24,761 nt of DNA from assembly GCA_903845455.1 (NCBI GenBank), contig CAIMXN010000194.1:1-24761 (forward strand), read 5' to 3'. Shown in pieces: positions 17,235 to 23,534 of the stretch. A program made the position numbers and the translations under genes. The notes beneath the pieces are model-generated. The model was not told the DNA's origin. It saw only the letters and a list, made by a program, of their open reading frames with translations, and ran no database searches. The first letter of the stretch is position 1. Each line of letters opens with the position of its first letter. This stretch comes from an uncultured beta proteobacterium (GTDB taxonomy: Bacteria; Pseudomonadota; Gammaproteobacteria; Burkholderiales; Burkholderiaceae).

Positions 17235-17858
17235 ATGGAGCTAAGCTGGAAATCATATCGCCTAATGGACAAGGCAAATGTTTTTGTTGCTGCTGCACTA
17301 TCTTTGGGAATTCTTCCTGAAAACTTTAGGTTATCTAGAGGTTCAAATGGCAGGATTGAGTGGGAGTTTTCAGCCTACGAAGATAATGGAATGGCTGAAT
17401 TATTTCGTATACATAGGGACGAGTTGCAGGAACGAGTAACTGTACTGGAAGCTGTTCGCTGGACGCAAAAATTAGTTTGTGATGATGACCACCAAATGGT
17501 GTCATTATCCAAGTATGCACAATGGACTATAGACAATGAAATAGAGCCTTTGGCAAAAGAGTTCATAGAATTTGCTATTTCAAATACCAATTCAGCTAAA
17601 TCGAAGTTGAAGCCTACAAAAGCTCCTGAGCGTAGAGAAAAGAAAAGCACTCTTCAAGATGAGGAGGTTTTGAGAATACTTAGGGAGGTTGGTTATATTC
17701 CCCAAAAACTTCCACCAATGGAAAGTGGAAGACCTTGGGTAAAGGCTGAGGTCAAACCATTAGCCCTTAAAACACCCAGTCTATTTGGTTCGGAAAAGGT
17801 ATTTGATACCACTTGGGAAAGGCTAAATAAGTCAGGGCAGTTAAAACAAAAATCATAG
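17235..17858 (+). CDS. Hypothetical protein, 207 aa (element core)
   Basis: Soluble protein preceded by GAAGGA six bases before the ATG. The N-terminal half is mixed (AAALSLGILPENFRLSRGSNGRIEWEF begins near residue 20). A helical acidic middle (about 60-125) leads to a basic, linker-like stretch around KSKLKPTKAPERREKKS (123-138) and a C-terminal segment with EEVLRILREVGYIP. No membrane segment or catalytic motif is seen, and I do not recognise the family. It lies first in the plus-strand run toward the AlpA-like gene, with 103 bp of structured sequence between. Confidence 0.65.
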   Translation: MELSWKSYRLMDKANVFVAAALSLGILPENFRLSRGSNGRIEWEFSAYEDNGMAELFRIHRDELQERVTVLEAVRWTQKLVCDDDHQMVSLSKYAQWTIDNEIEPLAKEFIEFAISNTNSAKSKLKPTKAPERREKKSTLQDEEVLRILREVGYIPQKLPPMESGRPWVKAEVKPLALKTPSLFGSEKVFDTTWERLNKSGQLKQKS

Positions 17859-17864
17859 TCTTTA

Positions 17865-17957
17865 GGTATCCCCTTAAATAGGGGGTGCTGGGATGCTTGC
17901 AGGGGGGGATACCCTGCATGGGAAAGTCACTTCACCGAAACATACAGAAAGGTGAAG
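17865..17957 (+). promoter_or_regulatory. Cluster of competing hairpins before the AlpA-like gene
   Basis: Four pairings are visible. (1) CCCC/GGGG around TTAAATA (17870-17884). (2) GGTATCCCC (17865-17873) with GGGGATACC (17905-17913). (3) TGCAGGG (17898-17904) with CCCTGCA (17912-17918). (4) CTTCACC (17930-17936) with GGTGAAG (17951-17957). Pairs 1 and 2 exclude each other, as do 2 and 3. Pair 4 contains the AAGGTGA ribosome binding site of the gene at 17962, so it could hide it. The layout suggests post-transcriptional or operator control of the downstream operon. Confidence 0.45.
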
Positions 17958-17961
17958 CGAC

Positions 17962-18186
17962 ATGAATCAATCTACAGAACTGCCCATTGGGCTAGCGGCA
18001 ATTGCCCAAAATAGGGATTTCATTACCACCCCTGAAACAGCCAAAGTCTTTAGCAAAGCTGAGCAAACTCTTAGAAAAGAGCATTCACTCAAGGGTTCTG
18101 CATTTGGTGTAAAGCCAATCAAGGTAGGCAATCGGCTTCTATGGAGTGTGGAAGCTATTGCTAAGGTATTGAGAGGCGGCAAATGA
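17962..18186 (+). CDS. AlpA/excisionase-like winged-helix DNA-binding protein
   Basis: A 74-aa protein with a fold typical of small MerR/AlpA/Xis proteins: ITTPETAKVFSKAEQTLRK (about 21-39, helix-turn-helix) followed by a wing region, PIKVGNRLLWSVEAIAKVL. In P4-like elements such proteins bind att DNA as directionality factors or activate int. It is probably the element's excisionase or regulator, but the role is inferred. The ribosome binding site AAGGTGA lies in a hairpin arm. The stop overlaps the next start (ATGA at 18183). Confidence 0.7.
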   Translation: MNQSTELPIGLAAIAQNRDFITTPETAKVFSKAEQTLRKEHSLKGSAFGVKPIKVGNRLLWSVEAIAKVLRGGK

Positions 18187-18395
18187 AACCAATCAATATC
18201 CCACTAAGCATTAAAAAAGACTTCCTATATCGAACATTGCTGCTTATTGCAGAACTTAACCAGGGTATTGAAAAAAGTTTTCCAATACTGGTGGGCGATG
18301 AATCTGCTTATATTAATGGTCTGGCAGATATTGGTGATGTAGGGCTTCGCCACAAGGTAATGCTAGAAGCATTTGCGAGGGCATTAACAGAATGA
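18183..18395 (+). CDS. Small hypothetical protein, 70 aa
   Basis: Starts at an ATG overlapping the stop of the AlpA-like gene, with GAGG six bases upstream, and ends in another ATGA overlap with the 38-aa ORF. The sequence (PLSIKKDFLYRTLLLIAELNQGI) is helical and soluble with no recognised domain. The tight coupling on both sides supports a real gene in the same operon as the DUF3987 protein. Confidence 0.65.
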   Translation: MKPINIPLSIKKDFLYRTLLLIAELNQGIEKSFPILVGDESAYINGLADIGDVGLRHKVMLEAFARALTE

Positions 18396-18508
18396 AAAAA
18401 AACGCCTATTCCAAAACTTCAAGAATAAGCGCCCTTAGCAAGCCTAATTCTAAAACCAAATCTAAATTAAAACTAGTTACTGGTACTTTTGTTCGAGGCG
18501 CAATATGA
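18392..18508 (+). CDS. Very small basic protein, 38 aa, between two ATGA overlaps
   Basis: The frame starts at ATG 18392 inside the stop of the 70-aa gene and ends at TGA 18506-18508 inside the start of the DUF3987 gene. The product starts MKKNAYSKTSRISALSK and ends TGTFVRGAI; it has many Lys, Ser and Thr and almost no acidic residues. GAGGG lies 10 bases upstream. Without it there would be a 109-bp gap in an otherwise overlapped operon. Size prevents family assignment; the basic charge would suit nucleic-acid binding. Confidence 0.55.
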   Translation: MKKNAYSKTSRISALSKPNSKTKSKLKLVTGTFVRGAI

Positions 18509-20040
18509 CCTCAATACAAGATAGAGGGTCTGCTGCTATTGCCATGCATTCCACAGCTAGTAAGTTGATTGATGAAGGTAGTTCAAAATTACTTTATGGG
18601 GATGAGGTCGGCTGGGTAAATAACCTTGAATGGTTTGAGCCAGTTGTCAAAACTACAGCCAGAAATCCATTTCCATTAGATGCTTTGCCTGACATTATTC
18701 GTGAGCATGTTCAAGAGGTCGTAGAAATTACTCAATGCCCAATTGCTTTGGCGGTGAATAGTGCATTAGGTGCGTTAAGTGGTGCGGCACAAGCCCATTT
18801 TGATGTGGCTAGGGATGCCAATACAAATATTCCAATTTCGTTGTGGTTTATGACTGTCGCTGAATCAGGTGAGCGGAAATCTTCGGCTGATAGGTTTTGT
18901 TTTGAGCCTTTTAAAGTCTGGGAATCAAGTCAGCATCTTGAGTATTCAAATCAGCTTCAAGAATACAAGCTAAAACTAGAAGCCTATGAAGTTGCTAAAA
19001 CTGCTATTAAGTCCGGCAGTAAGAAGCAGTCACCTGAAGAAATAATGCATCAATTGCGAGTGTTGGAAATGCCTGAACCGCCAATTGAGAAAATTATTCT
19101 TTGGGAGACTTTTACTACTGAAGCCTTAATTAAGCATTTGTCAGGGTTTCCGATTGCCTATGGATGTGTAAATGAAGCTGGAACATTGTTGGGTGGTTAT
19201 GCAACTAAACCAGAAAATGTCCAAAGAACTTTCGCAACTTGGAATAAGTTGTGGGATGGGCAGTCAGTTAAGGATGTGACAAGAGGTGAAGGTACTAGGT
19301 TTGTAGCCAGCCCTAGATTCACCTTTCAATTGATGTTGCAGGAATCAATTTACAAGTCGCTACTAGGCATTGGTAATGGTATGGCTCAAGGCATTGGGTT
19401 AACCAGTCGGTTTTTAGTGTGCCAGCCAGAATCAACTATGGGCATGCGGTTTTACTCTGAACCTCCAAATCGCATAAATCGCATTAATAGGTTTACCAAA
19501 ATACTCACTCAATTCTTGGATAAGCCAATGAAGCTAGAGGAGGGAGTTCTTAAGCCTGCAGTTCTAAAGCTATCGCCAGAAGCAAAGGTGGAGTGGATTG
19601 AATTTCATAATCTAGTGGAGCAGGGTTTGGGTTTTGAGGGTGACTATCAAACCATCAAGAGCATTGCAGCTAAATCTGCTGAAAACCTTCTTCGTATTGC
19701 CGCAAATTTTCAAGTAGCTATAGAACCTAATTCCAATGAAATATCAGCAGAAACCATGAGGTCTGCTAAAGAGGTTGCAAATTACTACTTAAATGAAGCC
19801 TTAAAAATGGCTTTGCCACAGGTACAGATAGATGCAGAAAAGATTTGGAATTGGATGGTAAGAACCATTGGTATGCATCCATATGAAAAAAAGTTAGTTT
19901 GTAAAAACTCTAGCATTCGCAAAGCAGACAGGGTCAATCCAGCAATTGAATACTTGATTGAACAAGGTCTAGTGCAGACCGCAATCATTAACCAAATTGA
20001 ATGGATGGCAATTAATCCATATTTACTGGGGGGCAGATAG
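18505..20040 (+). CDS. DUF3987 (YfjI-like) protein, putative element replication/primase-helicase-type
   Basis: A 511-aa protein. The family pattern is visible: NPFPLDALPDIIREHV near the N-terminus (54-69), AVNSALGALSGAAQ (83-96), an altered P-loop AESGERKSS (119-127), WNKLWDGQSVKD (246-257), and RFTFQLMLQ (271-279). DUF3987 proteins are common in prophages, satellites and islands and are often assumed to act in DNA replication; no activity is shown here. The P-loop departs from GxxxxGKS, although the SGERKS form recurs in this family as I know it. An odd NRINRINR run (322-329) is encoded by a 9-bp repeat. The start has GAGG six bases upstream. Confidence 0.85.
   Translation: MTSIQDRGSAAIAMHSTASKLIDEGSSKLLYGDEVGWVNNLEWFEPVVKTTARNPFPLDALPDIIREHVQEVVEITQCPIALAVNSALGALSGAAQAHFDVARDANTNIPISLWFMTVAESGERKSSADRFCFEPFKVWESSQHLEYSNQLQEYKLKLEAYEVAKTAIKSGSKKQSPEEIMHQLRVLEMPEPPIEKIILWETFTTEALIKHLSGFPIAYGCVNEAGTLLGGYATKPENVQRTFATWNKLWDGQSVKDVTRGEGTRFVASPRFTFQLMLQESIYKSLLGIGNGMAQGIGLTSRFLVCQPESTMGMRFYSEPPNRINRINRFTKILTQFLDKPMKLEEGVLKPAVLKLSPEAKVEWIEFHNLVEQGLGFEGDYQTIKSIAAKSAENLLRIAANFQVAIEPNSNEISAETMRSAKEVANYYLNEALKMALPQVQIDAEKIWNWMVRTIGMHPYEKKLVCKNSSIRKADRVNPAIEYLIEQGLVQTAIINQIEWMAINPYLLGGR
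19468..19485 (+). repeat. In-frame tandem 9-bp repeat inside the DUF3987 gene
   Basis: AATCGCATA and AATCGCATT stand in tandem and encode N-R-I twice. The heptamer AATCGCA is the reverse complement of the TGCGATT units at 20041-20065. Because the unit is 9 bp, copy-number changes would keep the frame. Confidence 0.6.
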
Positions 20041-20103
20041 TGCGATTAGTGCGATTGGTGCGATTCAAGATGTCTAAATCGCATGATTCGCATGATTCGC
20101 AGT
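20041..20103. repeat. Iteron-like 3+3 inverted array of 9-bp repeats
   Basis: Three direct units begin at 20041, 20050 and 20059 (TGCGATT each, 9-bp step). After 10 bases, three units in the opposite sense begin at 20077, 20086 and 20095 (AATCGCA, ATTCGCA, ATTCGCA). The whole can fold as a long imperfect hairpin with a perfect 7-bp inner stem. It starts directly after the DUF3987 stop codon. Candidates are a replication origin or partition site, a repressor operator, or an mRNA hairpin; there is no T-tract for a terminator. Confidence 0.7.
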
Positions 20104-20114
20104 AATGCAGATAC

Positions 20115-20387
20115 ATGACAAAACTATCAGAACGGCTGGAATTGAATCGGTCTATGCAGTTGTCCAGTAAGACTAAGCCAACAAGTAGGGATATTGCAGA
20201 GTTTGAAGATTTATACAACTTCCTTGCCCCTAAAAACGATTGGAGTGAAGCTGACTATGCCACTTGGTGTGTTGACCTGACTGAAGATAAAAAACTCACC
20301 ATAGGCTGTTTAAGAGCTTTACAGAATGCTTGTGAAGCAGGGCGAGCAATGACAAATGAAGATTGGAGTAATGAATGGCAGATATAA
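20115..20387 (+). CDS. Hypothetical protein, 90 aa
   Basis: Soluble, helix-rich and acidic protein with the segments FEDLYNFLAPKNDWSEADYATWCVDL (from about residue 30) and a C-terminal NEDWSNEWQI. No recognised domain. The ribosome binding site is weak, so expression may depend on the upstream genes or on the repeat array just before it. The 3' end overlaps the next gene by 13 bp in another frame, which supports a shared operon. Confidence 0.6.
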   Translation: MTKLSERLELNRSMQLSSKTKPTSRDIAEFEDLYNFLAPKNDWSEADYATWCVDLTEDKKLTIGCLRALQNACEAGRAMTNEDWSNEWQI

Positions 20388-20977
20388 AAATTCGACAGAT
20401 TCATGTAATGGCTAAAAAAGACCAATCTAAAACAGAAGCGGTTACTGAAACCCAATTGAATTCAGCATATAAAAGTGCCACAGTAATGGAAGCCTTTCAA
20501 GAAAATGCGGATAGGGATATGTTTGATTTTCCATCTGCTATGAAGATATTGGAAAAGACAGCGCAACAAATCAAATCAGGTGACTTATCGAGGATAGAGG
20601 AAATGTTAATAAGCCAAGCCTTTGCTTTGGAGGTGATATTTACCAAAACAGTTAGAACGGCTATCAGGCAAGAAAACCTATTGCAGTATGAAGCCCATAT
20701 GCGACTCGGCTTGAAAGCCCAAAATCAATCAAGAGCAACACTTCAGGCACTCATTCAACTTAAGCAGCCCAGTCAGACTGCATTCATTAAGCAGACCAAC
20801 ATTGCTCATGGGCATCAGCAGGTTAACAATGGAATTCAGCTCGAAAATAAATCAAACTCACAAAACAAACTATTGGAGGATATAAATGACTTGGACACCA
20901 GAACGAAGGCAGCGACAAAGCCAGTTGATTCACAATTGGATGCCCTGGAACTACTCGACAGGGGCGAAAACAGCTGA
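20375..20977 (+). CDS. Conserved phage/island-type protein, 200 aa
   Basis: The start ATG is preceded by TTGGAG six bases upstream. The central part (about 100-150) carries a pattern I recall from proteins encoded beside HGGxSTG proteins in betaproteobacterial islands and prophages: RQENLLQYEAHMRLGLKAQ, ATLQALIQLKQP and NIAHGHQQVNNG. The function is not established. The rest is helical and polar; the C-terminus is rich in Asn, Lys and Asp. It overlaps the HGG-like gene by 92 bp. A later ATG (20408) is possible but less well supported. Confidence 0.7.
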   Translation: MADIKIRQIHVMAKKDQSKTEAVTETQLNSAYKSATVMEAFQENADRDMFDFPSAMKILEKTAQQIKSGDLSRIEEMLISQAFALEVIFTKTVRTAIRQENLLQYEAHMRLGLKAQNQSRATLQALIQLKQPSQTAFIKQTNIAHGHQQVNNGIQLENKSNSQNKLLEDINDLDTRTKAATKPVDSQLDALELLDRGENS

Positions 20978-21098
20978 AGGGAAGGCTAGGTCAAGCAAGA
21001 ATGCGACCAAGACTGGGGATAGCCTAGAGGTTAGGGAGTTGATTAAACAGATGAATAGGTTATTGAGGGAGCAGAGAGATTTTGTCCGGGAAGGATAA
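20886..21098 (+). CDS. HGGxSTG-motif-like small protein, 70 aa
   Basis: Contains WNYSTGAKTAEGKARSSKNA (21-40), a variant of the HGGxSTGPRTAEGKARSRRNA signature found in small proteins of prophages and islands; HGG is replaced by WNY. The N-terminus (PERRQRQSQLI) and C-terminus (MNRLLREQRDFVREG) are basic and helical, so nucleic-acid binding is plausible but unproven. GGAGGA is five bases before the ATG, giving a strong independent start inside the preceding gene. It ends 6 bp from the convergent lipoprotein gene. Confidence 0.7.
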   Translation: MTWTPERRQRQSQLIHNWMPWNYSTGAKTAEGKARSSKNATKTGDSLEVRELIKQMNRLLREQRDFVREG

Positions 21099-21104
21099 CT
21101 GCGA

Positions 21105-21683
21105 CTAATTTTTGGATTTTAGTAATCCCAGTCTATCAGCACAAGCCATCCAAAGTTGACCAGGGTAGGATTCGTTTTCTTCCATTGCTGTGGCTTTTCC
21201 AACGCATTCCTGAATCTGGGGATTATCAAGGTCAGGCTTTACTAGCAAATTTTTATTATTTCTTAGCCTATCCCTCTCAGCTCTTCTTTTGGCAATGGCA
21301 ATATCTGAAATCCAGGTAATTTGTAAAGACGCATACTTGCCTGGGTCTGTTCCAGTAAAGACGCCGCTAATCAATTTTCCATTAACGGTTACGAGTGTGG
21401 CATGGCATATAAGTTCGGCATTTACATTAAATCCATAATAAGAAAGGAGATTTCCCCTGACGCCATTTGCATCTCGAATACTTTGAATTTGAACAGGCAA
21501 TCCATTATCTTTGCCTACGGTGTTATTTAGCCATGCAATCATGCCTGGGGAGGTGATGGCTTTATCCCAACATGGGTCGTTTGGAACTTGATTGAAGCCA
21601 TCGTAGTGGTAGCCTGATGGGGCGCATCCAACAATAAGCACACTCGATAGGATTGCCACAAGAGATGTTCTTATTATTTTCAT
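21105..21683 (-). CDS. Putative lipoprotein, 192 aa
   Basis: The signal MKIIRTSLVAILSSVLIVGC places the lipidated cysteine at residue 20. The mature protein has a cysteine in NDPCWD, ELICHATLVTVNGKLISGVFTG near the middle, and a C-terminal region with further cysteines (IQECVG, WMACAD). No known domain. It is the last gene of a three-gene minus-strand run after two small membrane proteins, so it may work with them at the envelope. Confidence 0.7.
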   Translation of the reverse strand: MKIIRTSLVAILSSVLIVGCAPSGYHYDGFNQVPNDPCWDKAITSPGMIAWLNNTVGKDNGLPVQIQSIRDANGVRGNLLSYYGFNVNAELICHATLVTVNGKLISGVFTGTDPGKYASLQITWISDIAIAKRRAERDRLRNNKNLLVKPDLDNPQIQECVGKATAMEENESYPGQLWMACADRLGLLKSKN

Positions 21684-21711
21684 TTTCTTTATCCAAGTAA
21701 GTTAAATGCAT

Positions 21712-21834
21712 TTAGCTGATTAAGACTACTATCATCACTAAAGTGCCGACCCCAAAGATTGTCCAAATCCACCAGGGAACTTGCATCTTGTAAAGGGCTA
21801 CGATAACTAGCACCCAAGCTAAGAATGGAATCAT
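21712..21834 (-). CDS. Small membrane protein, 40 aa
   Basis: Begins at ATG 21834, two bases after the stop of the 111-aa gene, and reads MIPFLAWVLVIVALYKMQ then PWWIWTIFGVGTLVMIVVLIS: two hydrophobic segments with a short polar turn, an alpha-hairpin membrane protein. GGTGG lies eight bases upstream. An open frame continues upstream to 21930, but that part lies within the 111-aa gene and is probably not translated. Confidence 0.5.
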   Translation of the reverse strand: MIPFLAWVLVIVALYKMQVPWWIWTIFGVGTLVMIVVLIS

Positions 21835-21836
21835 CC

Positions 21837-22172
21837 TTATGCCCACCCATTCTGAATTGCTATAGTTTTGATGGTGAAGTACGAAATCAGATGTCCTAAG
21901 ACTGGGAATGCCATTACCCCAAGCATCCATAGGACAACGCTTTTTTTAGCTTCAGCAACTAAAGAACCAAGAATGATTAAGTAGGTCAAAGATATGGCAA
22001 TCAAAACCAGTACTATTAATGGGGCAAATCTATCACCATACTCACTAGGTGAGTTCCAAAGTAGGATTAACAAAGCAAGGGAAATCCAGTAAGCATAGAA
22101 GCTATAGGTTAACCTTTTAAATCGAGCCTTATTCAAGGCTACTTTTGCTGGTGAGCTATCAGCTAAGTACAT
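21837..22172 (-). CDS. Putative inner-membrane protein, 111 aa
   Basis: GGGGA precedes the ATG. Three hydrophobic segments are visible: about 24-40 (FYAYWISLALLILLW), 50-73 (IVLVLIAISLTYLIILG) and 80-100 (VVLWMLGVMAFPVLGHLI). The N-terminus is basic (KVALNKARFKR), predicting a cytoplasmic start. No family is recognised. First gene of the minus-strand run in the cargo region, divergent from the gene at 22291 across 118 bp. Confidence 0.6.
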   Translation of the reverse strand: MYLADSSPAKVALNKARFKRLTYSFYAYWISLALLILLWNSPSEYGDRFAPLIVLVLIAISLTYLIILGSLVAEAKKSVVLWMLGVMAFPVLGHLISYFTIKTIAIQNGWA

Positions 22173-22203
22173 AAATATCCCCTTGTAGTTATCTAGAAAT
22201 CAT

Positions 22204-22257
22204 ACCCCTTAATGCAGCCGAAAATACCTTATTTTGTAGTTTTAATGGGGTGTAAAA
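22204..22257. promoter_or_regulatory. Divergent promoter region with inverted repeat
   Basis: ACCCC (22204-22208, followed by TTAA) and GGGGT (22247-22251, preceded by TTAAT) form an imperfect inverted repeat in AT-rich DNA between two divergent cargo operons. TAAAAT, directly after the right arm, resembles a -10 box reading rightward. The -35 is unclear. Confidence 0.25.
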
Positions 22258-22290
22258 TAGTTCCAATAGATATAAAGAAAGAGATAAGAG

Positions 22291-22467
22291 ATGGGGGCAA
22301 TTTGGTTCATAGTTGGTTTCTGTGCCGGGCTTTCAATAATTGGTATATTTTTTAAAAGTCGTACCGAAGGTGATACACCCCTTAGTCTATTGACGGACAT
22401 TAAATTTATTCTTGCATTTACTTTTGTATTACTTTGTGGGTGGTTTTCTGTTTATTTTTTTAGATAA
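22291..22467 (+). CDS. Small membrane protein, 58 aa
   Basis: The frame MGAIWFIVGFCAGLSIIGIFF ... FILAFTFVLLCGWFSVYFFR has two hydrophobic segments (4-21 and 38-57) separated by a charged loop (KSRTEGD). The TAA (22465-22467) directly abuts the ATG of the next gene (22468), which is strong contextual support. A purine-rich leader (AAAGAAAGAGATAAGAG) precedes the start. Function unknown. Confidence 0.6.
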   Translation: MGAIWFIVGFCAGLSIIGIFFKSRTEGDTPLSLLTDIKFILAFTFVLLCGWFSVYFFR

Positions 22468-22893
22468 ATGAAAATATTTTATATTTTTTTACTTTGTGTC
22501 CCATCAATTGGATTTGCCCTGACGCCCCTTCAAAATCACATTGCTGATTTATCTAATAGCTATATAAGAATCTGTGCAAGTATGCAGATTCTTACTGTAA
22601 AAAATTGCAAGTCTGAAAAGTTCCTTACTATTGATGATTGTTTTAGGGATTTAAAACCTTTATTCCGAAAATCAGATATGCCAATATATGATTCCGTGGA
22701 GAAAAATTACAACCAAAACTGGAAGGCTGATGCAACTTTATGGCTGAAGGATTCGGAAAATGGTTTTAAGGAGTATTTAGATAAATATGAAGGTAATAAT
22801 GAAAAAGCGTGCATTGCTACTGCTACCCAATATCGAACTTACAGGTATCTAAAGTGGGAAGAAATAAAAATATTGCTTAATCTAGGTAAATGA
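22468..22893 (+). CDS. Exported hypothetical protein, 141 aa
   Basis: Signal peptide MKIFYIFLLCVPSIGFA with probable cleavage after residue 17. The mature part contains four cysteines (RIC, KNC, DDC, KAC) able to form two disulfides, and a repeated aromatic/charged helical pattern (YRTYRYLKWEEIKILL). It starts directly at the stop of the 58-aa membrane protein and overlaps the next gene by 4 bp, so the three form one operon. It is AT-rich relative to the backbone. No domain recognised. Confidence 0.65.
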   Translation: MKIFYIFLLCVPSIGFALTPLQNHIADLSNSYIRICASMQILTVKNCKSEKFLTIDDCFRDLKPLFRKSDMPIYDSVEKNYNQNWKADATLWLKDSENGFKEYLDKYEGNNEKACIATATQYRTYRYLKWEEIKILLNLGK

Positions 22894-23201
22894 TGAATAC
22901 AGAGAAAATGCCTGGGAAGCTAACTATGGTTTGGAAATATCTAAGAATTACTCTAGCTGTTATTTTGGTATTGACGATACTTCTTTGGGGTGGAAATTGG
23001 ATTATCGCTAAGGAGATATTGCCATCCCCATGGCAATACAAAACAATGCTTAATGGTGTCTTAATAGATGGTATTTTTGCTGGGGTCTTGTTAGGTAAAA
23101 ATTGGAAGTGGCGAGGTATAGGGGCGGTTATCGGTTTAATTTCTACCTATGCATATATGAATTTAGCTTTCTATATCAATTGCAAAATATATGCTGTCTA
23201 A
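22890..23201 (+). CDS. Putative membrane protein, 103 aa
   Basis: ATGA overlap with the exported 141-aa protein. Hydrophobic segments lie at about 19-40 (ITLAVILVLTILLWGGNWII), 54-67 (NGVLIDGIFAGVLLG) and 74-92 (GIGAVIGLISTYAYMNLAF), with a basic loop GKNWKWRG between the last two. The start could be the first or second codon, or M8. No family recognised; probably works with its operon neighbours at the inner membrane. Confidence 0.6.
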   Translation: MMNTEKMPGKLTMVWKYLRITLAVILVLTILLWGGNWIIAKEILPSPWQYKTMLNGVLIDGIFAGVLLGKNWKWRGIGAVIGLISTYAYMNLAFYINCKIYAV

Positions 23202-23214
23202 AGTCTGCAATTAA

Positions 23215-23391
23215 ATGATTCTAAAAACCCCTAAACCAACCCTTGAAAGTCTTTTGAGGGAAAGTCAGGTCATCACAGGCAAAGACCTAATTAAGCGGAA
23301 AGAGAATAAGGAAAAAGAATTGGCTTTATTCCGAGAAGCCCAAGAGTTTGAGGAAAGGCATAGAAGACCAAGGGCTGGTGAAGAAAATTGA
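23215..23391 (+). CDS. Small charged protein, 58 aa, possible
   Basis: The frame begins MILKTPKPTLESLLRES and continues as a highly charged helix (KRKENKEKELALFREAQEFEERHRR is its longest part), suggesting a short coiled coil. It starts 13 bp after the preceding stop, but the ribosome binding site is weak. The composition is protein-like and no other gene occupies the interval. Unknown function. Confidence 0.45.
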   Translation: MILKTPKPTLESLLRESQVITGKDLIKRKENKEKELALFREAQEFEERHRRPRAGEEN

Positions 23392-23446
23392 AATTGTTAG
23401 ATTGCAGCTTGTAGATGGCTAAACACCAATCCCTTCCACCTGCCTT

Positions 23447-23490
23447 TATAGACATATAGTCTAGTAGATATATTATAAATATAGACTATA
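23447..23490. promoter_or_regulatory. AT-rich palindromic site upstream of the Cys-rich exported protein
   Basis: TATAGTCTA (23455-23463) and TAGACTATA (23482-23490) are 9-bp inverted arms around an AT-rich centre, and TATAGAC recurs at 23447 and 23480. Flanking TGCC and GGCA extend the symmetry loosely. It sits about 45-90 bp before the start at 23535 and could be an operator or promoter region. Confidence 0.4.
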
Positions 23491-23534
23491 GGCAGTTATC
23501 CAACCTGCTAACCATATAACCTAATATAGTAATT

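Noticed and set aside
20041..20103. CRISPR-like array
   Set aside because: The units are 7-9 bp with 2-bp gaps and inverted halves, with no repeat/spacer structure and no cas genes.
20012..20218. 68-aa minus-strand frame with NRTNRTNRT
   Set aside because: Antisense product of the 9-bp repeat array; no ribosome binding site or family match.
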